A stretch of DNA of 26,526 nucleotides from FEN-680 sp036845225 (GTDB taxonomy: Bacteria > Actinomycetota > Geothermincolia > Fen-727 > Anoxymicrobiaceae), in NCBI GenBank assembly GCA_036845225.1, contig DAIUEJ010000038.1, positions 1 to 26,526 on the forward strand, in the 5' to 3' direction. Made by a program: the position numbers and the translations under genes. Shown in pieces: positions 7,222-15,064 of the stretch. The notes below the pieces were generated by a model. That model worked only from the letters and a program-made list of their open reading frames with translations. It made no database searches and was not told where the DNA came from. Within the stretch, counting starts at the first letter, position 1; every line of letters begins with the position of its first letter.

Positions 7222-9534
7222 CTACGGGCTGTAACCTACCACGTCGTGCCCGCCCGTGAGGTACGTCCCCTGCGTGCTCAAGTAGTTGAAGTACATCGGG
7301 CGCTCCACGATTATGTCGTCGTTCTCCGAGAGAGTCCTCACTTTGGCCGAGAAGTCGTGAGCCGCGTCGTCGCCCGCGCCCAGCTTGTCTTTCACGTTGA
7401 CCGTGAAACGCGAGCCGGCGTTTACCGGGATGGTCTGCTGGTCCAGCGCACCGTTGCCGAGCATGTAGGTGATCACGACGTTGACCGCGTCGTCGCCGGG
7501 GTTCTGGATGCAGAGGTAAGGGTCGAAGTTGGGTCGGCAGGTGCCCTCGGCGAAGTAGTAGGCCCCCGCGGGGTACAGCGCTCCGATGACATCATGCCCT
7601 CCCGTTATGAACGCTCCGAGCGAGCTCACGTAGTTGAAGTACGTCGGGCGCTCCGCGATGATCCTTGTCCCGTTCAGCGTCTCGACCCTGGCTGAGAAGT
7701 CGTGCGCCGCGTCGTCGCCCGAGCCGAGGAAACTCTTCACGGTCACCGTCTGGCGCGTGTTCGCCGGCACGTCGAGGGTCTGCACCCGGGCCCTCCCGCT
7801 CCCCAGCATGTAGGTGATGCCGACGTGCGCGCTCGCCGACGTCGGGTTCTGGATGCAGATGTACGGGTCGAAGTTGGGGCGGCAGGTGCCCTCGGCGAAG
7901 AAGAATGACTTCGCGGGCGTGGCCGCCCCCACTACGTCGTGGCCGCCGGTGACCTGGATGCCCAGCGAGCTGTTGTACGAGAAGTACATCGGGCGCTCGG
8001 CGACTATGTTCGTGCGGTTCGTCGTCTGGACGAGCGCCGAGAAGTCGTGCGCCGCGTCGTCGCCTGTGCCCAGCCTGCTCTTCACGTTGAGCGTCTGGCG
8101 GGAATGCGCGCGCACCGTCACGCTCTGGTCGACAGTGTTGCCGTCACCGAGCATGTACAGCACCGTGACCTCCGCATCCGTCGCGCCGGGGTTCTGGATG
8201 CAGATGTACGGGTCGAAGTTCGGGCGGCAGGTGCCCTCCGCGAAGTAGAACCTGGGACGCGGTTGCAGCGCCCCGACCACGTCGCTCCCTCCGGTAACCT
8301 GCACCCCCATGGACGACCTGTAGGAGAAGTACATCGGGCGTTCGGCGATGATGGGTACGGGGGTGGCGCACGACACCTTCGCGGAGAAGTCGTGCGCCAC
8401 GTCGTCGCCCGAGCCCAGGATCGCTTTCACCGCGATGGTCGCCCGCGAGTTCCTTGGCACGGAATAGTGCATGTCGCGAGTGGCGCCGTTACCGAGCATC
8501 AGTGTCAGGGTGATGGCCGCGTCGGTTGTCTCGTCCGGGTTCTGCACGCAGATGTACGGGTCGAAGGTCGGGCGGCAGGTGCCCTCGGCAAAGTAGAAGT
8601 CGGTCGCCTGCGCATTGAGAGTCGAGAACATCCGAGTGAAGGTAGCGGAGTCGCCGACGGCGTAGATATGGTCGGTGTCGAGGGCGTCTATGGCCCAGTA
8701 CTCCACCCCGGTGGTGCTGTCCATGCTGGTCCACGTGGAACCGTCCCAGAAGAACAGCAATCCGTTGTTACCAGCTGCGTACACGTGGTTCACGTCGAGC
8801 GCGAAGACTGCTTTCAGGATCACGGTAGCCCCGATGTTCGACGGCGTCCAGGAATAGCCGTCCCAGAAAGCCAACGAGCTGCCTTCGCCCACTGCCCAGA
8901 CGTAGTTCGTGTCGAGCGCGTAGACCCCCCAGTACGTATGGCCGCCGAGGGACTGGTCGGTCCAGGTGCTGCCGTTCCAGTAGAAGATGGTGCCGCTCAT
9001 GCCGACCGTCCAGGCATGATTGGCATCGATCGCGCATATCGAGTTCAGTCTATTGCCGGTGCCCGGGTTCCTTGGCGCCCACGATGAGCCGTTGAAAAAG
9101 TAGACGTTCCCCCCGAGTCCGGCGGCCCAGACGTGGGTCCTGTCCAGCGCGAACACGGAGTAGATCGAGCTGCCGCCAGGAAACTGGTCGGTCCAGGAAG
9201 TCCCGTTGTAGAACCAGATCGTCCCGCTGTTCCCGCCCGCCCACACGTGCGTAGCGTCGAGCGCGGAAATCGCGTTCATGGTATGGGGTACCGTCGGCGA
9301 GGTCGCCCAGGCGCTCCCGTTGTAGTGGAATATCTTTCCGTTGGAATCAACCGCCCACAGGTCATCCGGACTCGCGGCCGAGAAGCCGCGCAGGTTCGCG
9401 CTTCCGGGAACCGTAGCGTTGCGGGCAGTATACGGATTACTCAAAACGGCCGGAGCCGGTCCGGCGAGCGCGATCGAGAGGCTCAGGGCGAGCACGGCGA
9501 CGAGGGCGACCCTGGGACCGGTGAACTTCTTCAA
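7222..9534 (-). CDS. Secreted protein: seven-blade propeller-like domain plus four YFAEG/AERPMYF repeats
   Basis: 770 residues. The start is a TTG at 9534 with AAAGGAGG five bases upstream. A Sec signal peptide occupies about 1-29 (VALVAVLALSLSIALAG, APA). Residues 48-310 contain seven units of about 38-40 residues of the form 'ALD-HVWAVG-G-I-F-NGS-WT', consistent with a seven-bladed beta-propeller. Residues 313-767 hold four repeats of about 110 residues, each starting YFAEGTCRP-FDPYICIQNP, containing SGDDAAHDFSA and (I/V)AERPMYF-Y, and ending GG-DVVG. Every repeat has a Cys pair nine residues apart (320/329, 436/445, 551/560, 666/675), probably disulfides. No catalytic residues are apparent, so a surface, adhesive or sensory role is likely. 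There is no LPXTG or membrane anchor at the C-terminus. It is divergent from the deacetylase lipoprotein gene. Confidence 0.85.
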   Translation of the reverse strand: MKKFTGPRVALVAVLALSLSIALAGPAPAVLSNPYTARNATVPGSANLRGFSAASPDDLWAVDSNGKIFHYNGSAWATSPTVPHTMNAISALDATHVWAGGNSGTIWFYNGTSWTDQFPGGSSIYSVFALDRTHVWAAGLGGNVYFFNGSSWAPRNPGTGNRLNSICAIDANHAWTVGMSGTIFYWNGSTWTDQSLGGHTYWGVYALDTNYVWAVGEGSSLAFWDGYSWTPSNIGATVILKAVFALDVNHVYAAGNNGLLFFWDGSTWTSMDSTTGVEYWAIDALDTDHIYAVGDSATFTRMFSTLNAQATDFYFAEGTCRPTFDPYICVQNPDETTDAAITLTLMLGNGATRDMHYSVPRNSRATIAVKAILGSGDDVAHDFSAKVSCATPVPIIAERPMYFSYRSSMGVQVTGGSDVVGALQPRPRFYFAEGTCRPNFDPYICIQNPGATDAEVTVLYMLGDGNTVDQSVTVRAHSRQTLNVKSRLGTGDDAAHDFSALVQTTNRTNIVAERPMYFSYNSSLGIQVTGGHDVVGAATPAKSFFFAEGTCRPNFDPYICIQNPTSASAHVGITYMLGSGRARVQTLDVPANTRQTVTVKSFLGSGDDAAHDFSARVETLNGTRIIAERPTYFNYVSSLGAFITGGHDVIGALYPAGAYYFAEGTCRPNFDPYLCIQNPGDDAVNVVITYMLGNGALDQQTIPVNAGSRFTVNVKDKLGAGDDAAHDFSAKVRTLSENDDIIVERPMYFNYLSTQGTYLTGGHDVVGYSP

Positions 9535-9609
9535 GGGGGCCTCCTTTTACGGTGAAATCCCCTGCGACTCTTACAGCATATACAGATTCCGGTCTCCTTC
9601 AAGTAGAAC

Positions 9610-9659
9610 GTGGCACACCCCGGTGAGGGGTCAGGCACCGTCCACTTTTCTGTCCACCC
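9610..9659. repeat. GGGGTCAGGCACCGTCCACTTTT-type repeat copy 4
   Basis: Reads GGCACACCCCGGTGA, then GGGGTCAGGCACCGTCCAC, then TTTTCTGTCCACC. It lies in the 182-bp gap between the divergent starts of the 770-aa secreted protein and the deacetylase. The core is nearly identical to the copy at 15029-15064. Confidence 0.75.
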
Positions 9660-9681
9660 GGTGCAGGCCCGGAGCGTCAAG

Positions 9682-9709
9682 TTGAACTGACTCGCCCTTC
9701 GTGTACTAT
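9682..9709 (+). promoter_or_regulatory. Promoter of the deacetylase gene, leaderless type
   Basis: TTGAAC (9682-9687), a 16-base spacer and TACTAT (9704-9709), followed by seven bases and the ATG at 9717. The predicted transcription start coincides with the start codon, and there is no clear Shine-Dalgarno. The hexamers are close to the sigma-70/SigA consensus. Confidence 0.55.
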
Positions 9710-9716
9710 TAAGAGC

Positions 9717-10625
9717 ATGAAGTACACGAACCGGCGGCGGCTCAGGAGCAGGCTTGCCGCGCCGGCCACGATCGCTTGCCTCGCCCTGACGATCGTCGCA
9801 ACCCTCGTTGGCTGCAGCACGCCCAGGGTCGGTCCCGTGACCTTCAACCCGTTCAAAGGCGTTGGTCAGGTGATCGATTCCGCATACGGGATCCCCGGCG
9901 GCGGCATCGCGGTGAACGACCGCGTGGTCACCTTCAAAGAGGGCAGCCTCCAGGGCATCCTCCCCCCGGTCACTCCCGAGGTCGTCAGGCGCGGCAACAA
10001 GGACCTCAAGCGCGTCGCGCTCACCATCGACGACGGCTGGAACGCGGATCCGCGGATCCTCAAGCTCCTCAAGGAATGGAAGATAAAGTTCACCGCGTTC
10101 CTCATCGGGGGGCGAGGCGTCGCCAGCTCGCAGCCGAAGTTCGTGAAGGCGATCACGGACGCGGGCGGCGAGATATGCAGCCACACCTGGTCCCACTACG
10201 TCATGCGCGGCAAGAGCGAGGACTTCGTGGTCAGCGAGCTGTGGAACGGCCAGGGCGCCGTGACCAACGTGACGCACGAGGTCCTTCCGTACGTCCGATT
10301 CTCGGGCGGCGACTACGACAAACCCGCGCTCGACTGGACCGGCCGCGAGGGCTACTGGGTCGTCAACTGGACCCTCGACACCAGGGACTCCACGCCCAAC
10401 CCGACCGTCGACTCGGAGGTCAACGCGGTCATGGGCGGGCTCAGCAACGGTGCGATCATCCTCTGCCACTGGGGCGGGCATAACACGTACGAGGTCCTGT
10501 CCCGCATCATCCCCCAGATACAGAAGCGCGGCTACGAGGTGACCAGCCTCTCGCGCGTCCTGGAAGGAACCCCTTACCAGCTCAAAGGAACCGGCAGCAC
10601 CGGGGGGAAGAAGAACGGCAAGTAG
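9717..10625 (+). CDS. Polysaccharide deacetylase (NodB homology, CE4) lipoprotein
   Basis: 302 residues. The N-terminus is basic (RRRLRSRL), followed by a hydrophobic stretch and the lipobox LVGC with Cys33, so the protein is probably lipid-anchored outside the membrane. The CE4 motifs appear in order: ALTIDDGW (Asp105, Asp106), SHTWSH (His156, His160, metal ligands), RFSGGDYD, TLDTRDS and ILCHWGGH (catalytic His region). These predict metal-dependent removal of N- or O-acetyl groups from a cell-wall or extracellular polysaccharide. Motif 3 has Ser where many members have Pro (R-F-S-G-G), a minor deviation. The ATG at 9717 is set by the promoter spacing. PolX starts 67 nt downstream on the same strand but has its own ribosome-binding site. 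Confidence 0.9.
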   Translation: MKYTNRRRLRSRLAAPATIACLALTIVATLVGCSTPRVGPVTFNPFKGVGQVIDSAYGIPGGGIAVNDRVVTFKEGSLQGILPPVTPEVVRRGNKDLKRVALTIDDGWNADPRILKLLKEWKIKFTAFLIGGRGVASSQPKFVKAITDAGGEICSHTWSHYVMRGKSEDFVVSELWNGQGAVTNVTHEVLPYVRFSGGDYDKPALDWTGREGYWVVNWTLDTRDSTPNPTVDSEVNAVMGGLSNGAIILCHWGGHNTYEVLSRIIPQIQKRGYEVTSLSRVLEGTPYQLKGTGSTGGKKNGK

Positions 10626-10692
10626 AGTGAGTTGCGCCTGGGCATAAGCCCCGGCGGACCCGCTCGGACCGGCCCGGCGTGGGAGGGAAAAG

Positions 10693-12438
10693 TTGCCTGC
10701 CGACAACTCGCAGATCGCGGCCATCTTCGACGAGGTAGCGGACCTTCTCGAGATAAGCGGAGCGAACTTCTTCCGTGTTCGCGCGTACCGCAACGCTGCT
10801 CGCGTGGTGAAAGACCTCTCCACCCCGGTGGCGGTGGTCGCCGCCAACCCTGACGAGAAACTCGAGGACCTCCCCGGCATCGGCAAGGACCTGGCCGACA
10901 AGATCGAAACCATCCTCGAGACCGGCGACCTCCCGATGAGGCAGGAGCTCGAAGGCCAGATCCCGACAGGCCTGATGGACGTCATGAAGATCGCCGGCCT
11001 GGGGCCGCGCAAGGCGCACACCCTCTTCCTCGAGCTGGGGGTGAAGGACCTCGACAGCCTCGGCGAGGCAGCGCGGGCCGGGAAGATCCAGGGCGTGAAA
11101 GGCTTCGGTCCCAGGACGGAGGAGAACATCCTCGAGGGGATTTACGCGGTCAAGGGCATGGGCAACCGCATGCTTCGGGCCGACGCCGAGCGGCTCCTGA
11201 ACTCGGTGCGCGAGCACCTCGACGCCGTTCCCGGGATCAAGGCGCTGGAGGCGGCCGGCTCGTACAGACGCCTCATGGAGACTGTCGGCGACCTCGACAT
11301 CCTGGTAGCGTGTGAGGACCCGGCCGCCACGTCGCAGCGATTCATCGAGCACCCTGACGTGACGCGCGTGATAGCCCACGGTCCGACCAGGACCTCGGTC
11401 GTGATGGGCAAGGACAACCAGGTGGACATCCGCATCGTCCCTGAGGAATCGTTCGGCGCCGCCCTCCAGTATTTCACCGGCTCGCAGGCGCACAGCATCG
11501 CGCTCCGCAGCCTGGCGCTCCGCAAAGGCCTCAAGCTCAACGAGTACGGTGTCTTCCGCGAGGAGGAGAGCATCGCGGGGCGGACCGAGGAGGAAGTCTA
11601 CGCGGCGCTCGGCCTTCCCTGGATACCCCCGGAGCTCCGCGAGAACCGGGGCGAGATCGGCGCGGCGTTCGAGGGCAGGCTGCCGGACCTGGTGACGCTC
11701 GAGGACATACGGGGGGACCTCCACATCCACACCGACATCACAGACGGTCGCGACACCCTGGCGGCGATGGTCGCCGAGGCGAAGCGGCGCGGGTACCTGT
11801 ACATCGCGGTGACCAACCACACCAAGCGCGTGACCATGGTCGGGGGGCTCGACGACAGCGAGCTGCTCGACCACTGGCGCGAGCTCGACATCCTCGACGA
11901 GAAGACCGCGGGCATCCACGTGCTGAGGGGCGTCGAGGTCGACATCCTCAAAGACGGGAGCCTGGACATCTCGGATGAGGTGCTGGAGCAGGCTGACTTC
12001 GTGGTGGCTTCCGTCCACTACGACAGGGACATGCCCAGGCCCCGGATGACGCGCCGGATCATCCGCGCGATTGAGAACCCGCTCGTAGACGTGCTCGGCC
12101 ATCCCACCGGGCGCAAGCTCAACGAGCGCCCGCCCTACAACGTGAACATGGACGAGGTCATCGCGGCAGCAGCAAGGACCGGCACCGCCCTCGAGCTCAA
12201 CTCAAACCCGAAGCGCCTGGACATCGACGACCACAACTGCCGGTCCGCGCGCGAGCACGGGGTGCGGGTCGTGATCGCGACGGACGCCCACAGCGTCCGC
12301 GAGATGGACTTCATGAGATACGGCCTCAACCAGGCGCGGCGCGGGTGGCTCGAGAAGCGCGACGTGCTCAACACGGCGACCCACCGCACCCTGATGAAGA
12401 AGCTGAAGGAAAAGGCGGTCAAGGCCCTCGACCCCTGA
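10693..12438 (+). CDS. polX: DNA polymerase/3'-5' exonuclease PolX (X-family polymerase plus PHP domain)
   Basis: 581 residues, the usual length for bacterial PolX. Start is TTG at 10693 with GGAGG six bases upstream. Residues 1-150 are the 8-kDa-type and helix-hairpin-helix region (LEDLPGIGKDLADKI; GLGPRKAH; GVKGFGPRTEENIL). The polymerase core has GSYRRLMETVGDLDILVA with Asp200 and Asp202 and the third acidic residue in QVDIRIV (Asp245). The PHP domain begins at about 340 with DLHIHTDITDG and continues GVEVDIL, ASVHYDRD, LGHPTGR, ELNSN and ATDAHS. Such enzymes fill short gaps and trim 3' ends in base-excision and break repair. One oddity is TNH at 374-376 where the family normally has TDH. 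It converges on the metallopeptidase gene at the end of the NHEJ series. Confidence 0.95.
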   Translation: MPADNSQIAAIFDEVADLLEISGANFFRVRAYRNAARVVKDLSTPVAVVAANPDEKLEDLPGIGKDLADKIETILETGDLPMRQELEGQIPTGLMDVMKIAGLGPRKAHTLFLELGVKDLDSLGEAARAGKIQGVKGFGPRTEENILEGIYAVKGMGNRMLRADAERLLNSVREHLDAVPGIKALEAAGSYRRLMETVGDLDILVACEDPAATSQRFIEHPDVTRVIAHGPTRTSVVMGKDNQVDIRIVPEESFGAALQYFTGSQAHSIALRSLALRKGLKLNEYGVFREEESIAGRTEEEVYAALGLPWIPPELRENRGEIGAAFEGRLPDLVTLEDIRGDLHIHTDITDGRDTLAAMVAEAKRRGYLYIAVTNHTKRVTMVGGLDDSELLDHWRELDILDEKTAGIHVLRGVEVDILKDGSLDISDEVLEQADFVVASVHYDRDMPRPRMTRRIIRAIENPLVDVLGHPTGRKLNERPPYNVNMDEVIAAAARTGTALELNSNPKRLDIDDHNCRSAREHGVRVVIATDAHSVREMDFMRYGLNQARRGWLEKRDVLNTATHRTLMKKLKEKAVKALDP

Positions 12439-12458
12439 GGCGGCCTTTCTACCGCGCT

Positions 12459-13142
12459 TCAACCCGCTCGCCTGGTGCGGAAGGAGACCGCGCTCACGAT
12501 GAGCACTAGAAGGAGCACGGCCCCCAGTGTGCCCCCCACCACTCCCAGCGCGCTCGCCATCCACTTCAAGGCGCTGTCGACCGCGTGCCATGCGCCCGAC
12601 AGATCGTTCCCCCTGGACGCGAGCCGGATGATCAGGGCCACGATCCCGCCGAGTAACCCCGCCGCGAGTATGAACTCCACAAAGCCCCGCACGTCCTGCC
12701 GGCTCGGGCACAATGCCATCCCCAGCACGAAAGCCAGGATCACGTAGCCGTAGAATCCGGGGCTGCGCGCCACCTCACCCGCCCCGGAGCCAGCGGGAAC
12801 GAGCAGGTGCCAGGCCAGGAAGATGAACGCCGAGATCATCGGTATCGGCGCGATCCCGATCAGGAAAGACCTGACAGGTCCGGCCCCGAAGTGCTCCACG
12901 GAACCCAGGGTCACGGTCCCGTCGCTCATGTGCCGCACCCTGAAGAGGTGGACCTCGCCGACCCGGACCCCGAGCACCAGGCAGCCGAGCAGGTGCGAAA
13001 GCTCGTGGAATATCGTTCCCGGCATCACCAGCAAGTAGTAGAAGACCGGGCGCCTGATAACCTTCCCGACGAGGTAATTGATCCCGTATGAGAAGAACGC
13101 CAGCGCCGCAAGTTCAACCGGTAGCAACAGAGCATAAACCAT
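12459..13142 (-). CDS. Integral membrane HELSH metallopeptidase, M50-like
   Basis: 227 residues with about five membrane helices. The zinc-binding motif is FHELSH (His46, Glu47, His50), inside a hydrophobic segment preceded by VMPGTI and followed by LLGCLVLGVRVGEVHLF, as in M50B-like site-2-type proteases. A later GPVRSFLIGIAPIPMISAF and CPSRQDVRGF may supply the third ligand region, but no canonical LDG or NPDG motif is visible, so the assignment rests on HExxH and topology. Start is ATG at 13142 without a Shine-Dalgarno; TAGAAT lies seven bases upstream, suggesting a leaderless mRNA and separate transcription from the polymerase gene upstream. It ends in RTRRAG, 20 bp from the PolX stop (convergent). 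The substrate is unknown. Confidence 0.7.
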   Translation of the reverse strand: MVYALLLPVELAALAFFSYGINYLVGKVIRRPVFYYLLVMPGTIFHELSHLLGCLVLGVRVGEVHLFRVRHMSDGTVTLGSVEHFGAGPVRSFLIGIAPIPMISAFIFLAWHLLVPAGSGAGEVARSPGFYGYVILAFVLGMALCPSRQDVRGFVEFILAAGLLGGIVALIIRLASRGNDLSGAWHAVDSALKWMASALGVVGGTLGAVLLLVLIVSAVSFRTRRAG

Positions 13143-13149
13143 GGAAGCG

Positions 13150-13155
13150 ATTCTA
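13150..13155 (-). promoter_or_regulatory. -10 box of the leaderless metallopeptidase transcript
   Basis: TAGAAT on the minus strand, then cgcttcc and the ATG at 13142. This is the same spacing seen before the deacetylase and DUF1638 genes. No convincing -35 box is visible. Confidence 0.4.
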
Positions 13156-13190
13156 ACTGAATGCGCGGGGGCGCGAGCCGCCAGGACTTA

Positions 13191-13214
13191 AGAAAAAGGA
13201 CCTGACCCCGAAAA
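13191..13214. repeat. GGGGTCAGG-type repeat copy 5 (short)
   Basis: On the minus strand it reads CTTTTCGGGGTCAGGTCCTTTTTCTT, a short variant with T-rich flanks. It directly follows the stop codon of the LigD-type polymerase gene. Confidence 0.6.
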
Positions 13215-13215
13215 G

Positions 13216-14127
13216 TTAAGTGGCATTGGGGAGGCGTTGTTTCAGCTTGAGGACGGGCGCGAAGAGGTCTCCCTGGTCTTCCACCCGCTTGAGTACCTCC
13301 CAGGCCTCGAACGCGAGGACCTCAGGCCGCTTGTGTTTCCGGGCTTCCTCGAGCTCGTCCCAGGTCACCGGCGCCGATACCACCGGGCGCTCCCTGGCCC
13401 GAAGCGAATACGCGCACACCGTGGTCTTGTGCGGGTCGTTCTGGCTCCAGTCGACGAAGACCTTGCCGCCCCGCGCGTCCTTCCGCATGATCGAGGTGAC
13501 CCGCTTCGGGTAGCGCTTCTCCATCTCGAGCGCGAGCGACTTCGCGAACGCTTTGGTCTCGTCAAAAGTCGTCGGCGTGTTGACGGGCACGTAGGCGTGG
13601 ACGCCCTTGCCGCCCGACACCTTGGGAAACGCCTCCAGCCCCATCTCCGAGAGGATGTCACGGAGCCGCTCGGCCGCCCACGCCGAGTCGAGGACATCAG
13701 CCGGGGGGCCGGGGTCCAGGTCGAACGCTACGAAGGTGGGCACGTTGAACTTATCGTCCCTGGACAGGAGCGTGTGAAACTCGATGGTCGCGAGGTTCGC
13801 GAGCCAGATCAGCGTAGAGACGCTCTCGACGACGCAGAAGTTGACACGCTGCCGCACGTTCCGGCTCGGCATGGTCGAGACGCTGACCCAGTCCGGGTGA
13901 TAGGCGGGGCACTCCTTCTCGAAGAAGAACCCGCCGTCGACCCCGTCGGGATAGCGCTTGAGGGTGACTGCGCGTCCCTTCAGGTGCGGCAGCATTGCCG
14001 GGGCGACGCGCGTGTAGTAGTCGATCATCTGGGCCTTGGTGAACCCGGTGTCCGGCCACAGGACCTTGTCGAGGTTCGAGATCTTCAGCCGGTGGCCGCC
14101 GACCTCGATGTCGATGGTGTCTTTCAA
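13216..14127 (-). CDS. ligD: LigD-type NHEJ polymerase/primase (stand-alone PolDom)
   Basis: 303 residues covering only the polymerase domain of LigD. The archaeo-eukaryotic primase-type catalytic residues are visible: FDLDPG (Asp136, Asp138), SGGKGVHAYVP (171-181) and FVDWSQN (Asp226), with VLWPDTGFTKAQMIDYY near the N-terminus and the 5'-phosphate recognition region following. It adds ribo- or deoxynucleotides at broken ends held by Ku. Start is TTG at 14127 with AGGA about 7 nt upstream. TTGA is shared with the Ku stop codon, a 4-bp overlap implying co-translation. Neither phosphoesterase nor ligase domains are fused; the ligase is a separate gene upstream. A repeat element follows its stop. 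Confidence 0.93.
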   Translation of the reverse strand: MKDTIDIEVGGHRLKISNLDKVLWPDTGFTKAQMIDYYTRVAPAMLPHLKGRAVTLKRYPDGVDGGFFFEKECPAYHPDWVSVSTMPSRNVRQRVNFCVVESVSTLIWLANLATIEFHTLLSRDDKFNVPTFVAFDLDPGPPADVLDSAWAAERLRDILSEMGLEAFPKVSGGKGVHAYVPVNTPTTFDETKAFAKSLALEMEKRYPKRVTSIMRKDARGGKVFVDWSQNDPHKTTVCAYSLRARERPVVSAPVTWDELEEARKHKRPEVLAFEAWEVLKRVEDQGDLFAPVLKLKQRLPNAT

Positions 14128-15002
14128 CCCGCTTTCCTCTTGCCGCCACGCCCGGACGCCGCGGCCCCCGCCTTAGCCTTCTTCGCCGGTTTTGAAGGCT
14201 TTGCTTTGCCGCCGTCGCCCTTCCCATCGCGGGCGCGAGACAGGCTCTTCTCGAGCGCCGCCATCAGGTCGATAACCTTGCCCTCCTCCTCGACGGGTGG
14301 AGGCATCACGTACTCCTTGCCCTCCGCCTTCGCGTTGATGAGGTCCATCACCGATTCGCGGTAGTCGTCTCGGTACTGCGCCGGGTCGAACGACGCCGCC
14401 AGGGTATCGATCAGTTGTCCGGCGAGCTTCATCTCGCGCTCTCTCGGCTCGGCCGCCTCCGGCATCTCCTCGTCGAGGTCGGACAGCGCCACCACCTCGT
14501 CCGCGAAGTGCATCGTCTCCAGGACCAGCACCTCCCCGACCGGCCGCAGCGCCCCCAGGTACTCCTTCCCCCGCATCACGAACTTGCCGATGCCGACGCG
14601 TTTCGAATCCTTCATCGAGCTGACCAGGAGGCCGTATGCCTTTCCGGCCTGCTCGTCCGGGACGAGGTAGTAGGGGTGCTGGTAGTAAAGAGGGTCGATC
14701 TCGGACAGCCCCACGAAGTCGAGTATCTCGATCATACGTGAGGCTTTCGGCGCGAGGTCTTCGAGCTCTTCCGAGGAGACGACGACGTACTGGTCGGGGT
14801 TGACCTCGTACCCCTTCACGACCTCGTCACGCTCCACTTCCTCGTCGTCGAGCGGGCACACCAGCTGCTGGCGCACCCGCACACCGTCCTTACCGTGCAG
14901 CATATGGAAGTGGATGTTGGTATCCCTGACCGCGCTGAAAAGCTTGACGGGAATATTGACCAGCCCGAAGCTTATCGCCCCGCTCCATATCGCCCTTGCC
15001 AT
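14124..15002 (-). CDS. ku: Ku DNA end-binding protein
   Basis: 292 residues, normal for bacterial Ku. It starts MARAIWSGAISFGLVNIPVKLFSA, the family's hallmark N-terminus, and continues through the beta-barrel core (RQQLVCP, VVKGYEV, IEILDFV, DPLYYQHPYYLVPD) to about residue 250. The last ~35 residues are rich in Lys, Ala and Gly, the basic tail type known to extend DNA binding or contact LigD. As a homodimer it threads onto double-strand ends and recruits the polymerase and ligase encoded on either side. The ATG at 15002 has GGAGG six bases upstream. It overlaps the downstream polymerase gene by 4 bp and is separated from the upstream ligase by 62 bp containing a repeat. Confidence 0.97.
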   Translation of the reverse strand: MARAIWSGAISFGLVNIPVKLFSAVRDTNIHFHMLHGKDGVRVRQQLVCPLDDEEVERDEVVKGYEVNPDQYVVVSSEELEDLAPKASRMIEILDFVGLSEIDPLYYQHPYYLVPDEQAGKAYGLLVSSMKDSKRVGIGKFVMRGKEYLGALRPVGEVLVLETMHFADEVVALSDLDEEMPEAAEPREREMKLAGQLIDTLAASFDPAQYRDDYRESVMDLINAKAEGKEYVMPPPVEEEGKVIDLMAALEKSLSRARDGKGDGGKAKPSKPAKKAKAGAAASGRGGKRKAG

Positions 15003-15028
15003 TGCATGCCTCCTTGCTCTCCCCCACA

Positions 15029-15064
15029 GGAGGGGTCAGGCACTGTCCACTTTTTTGTCCACCT
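15029..15064. repeat. GGGGTCAGGCACTGTCCACTTTT-type repeat copy 6
   Basis: GGGGTCAGGCACTGTCCAC followed by TTTTTTGTCCACC. It sits between the ligase stop and the Ku ribosome-binding site inside the NHEJ series, and ends next to the ligase stop codon. Confidence 0.75.

Noticed and set aside
7209..7230. Hairpin AGCCCGT/ACGGGCT as terminator of the 770-aa gene
   Set aside because: It overlaps the stop codon and has no T run on either strand, so I did not list it as a terminator.
9531..12102. Long minus-strand frames opposite the deacetylase and PolX genes
   Set aside because: Low-complexity composition (Val/Asp/Arg/His-rich) and perfect overlap with two well-supported plus-strand genes.
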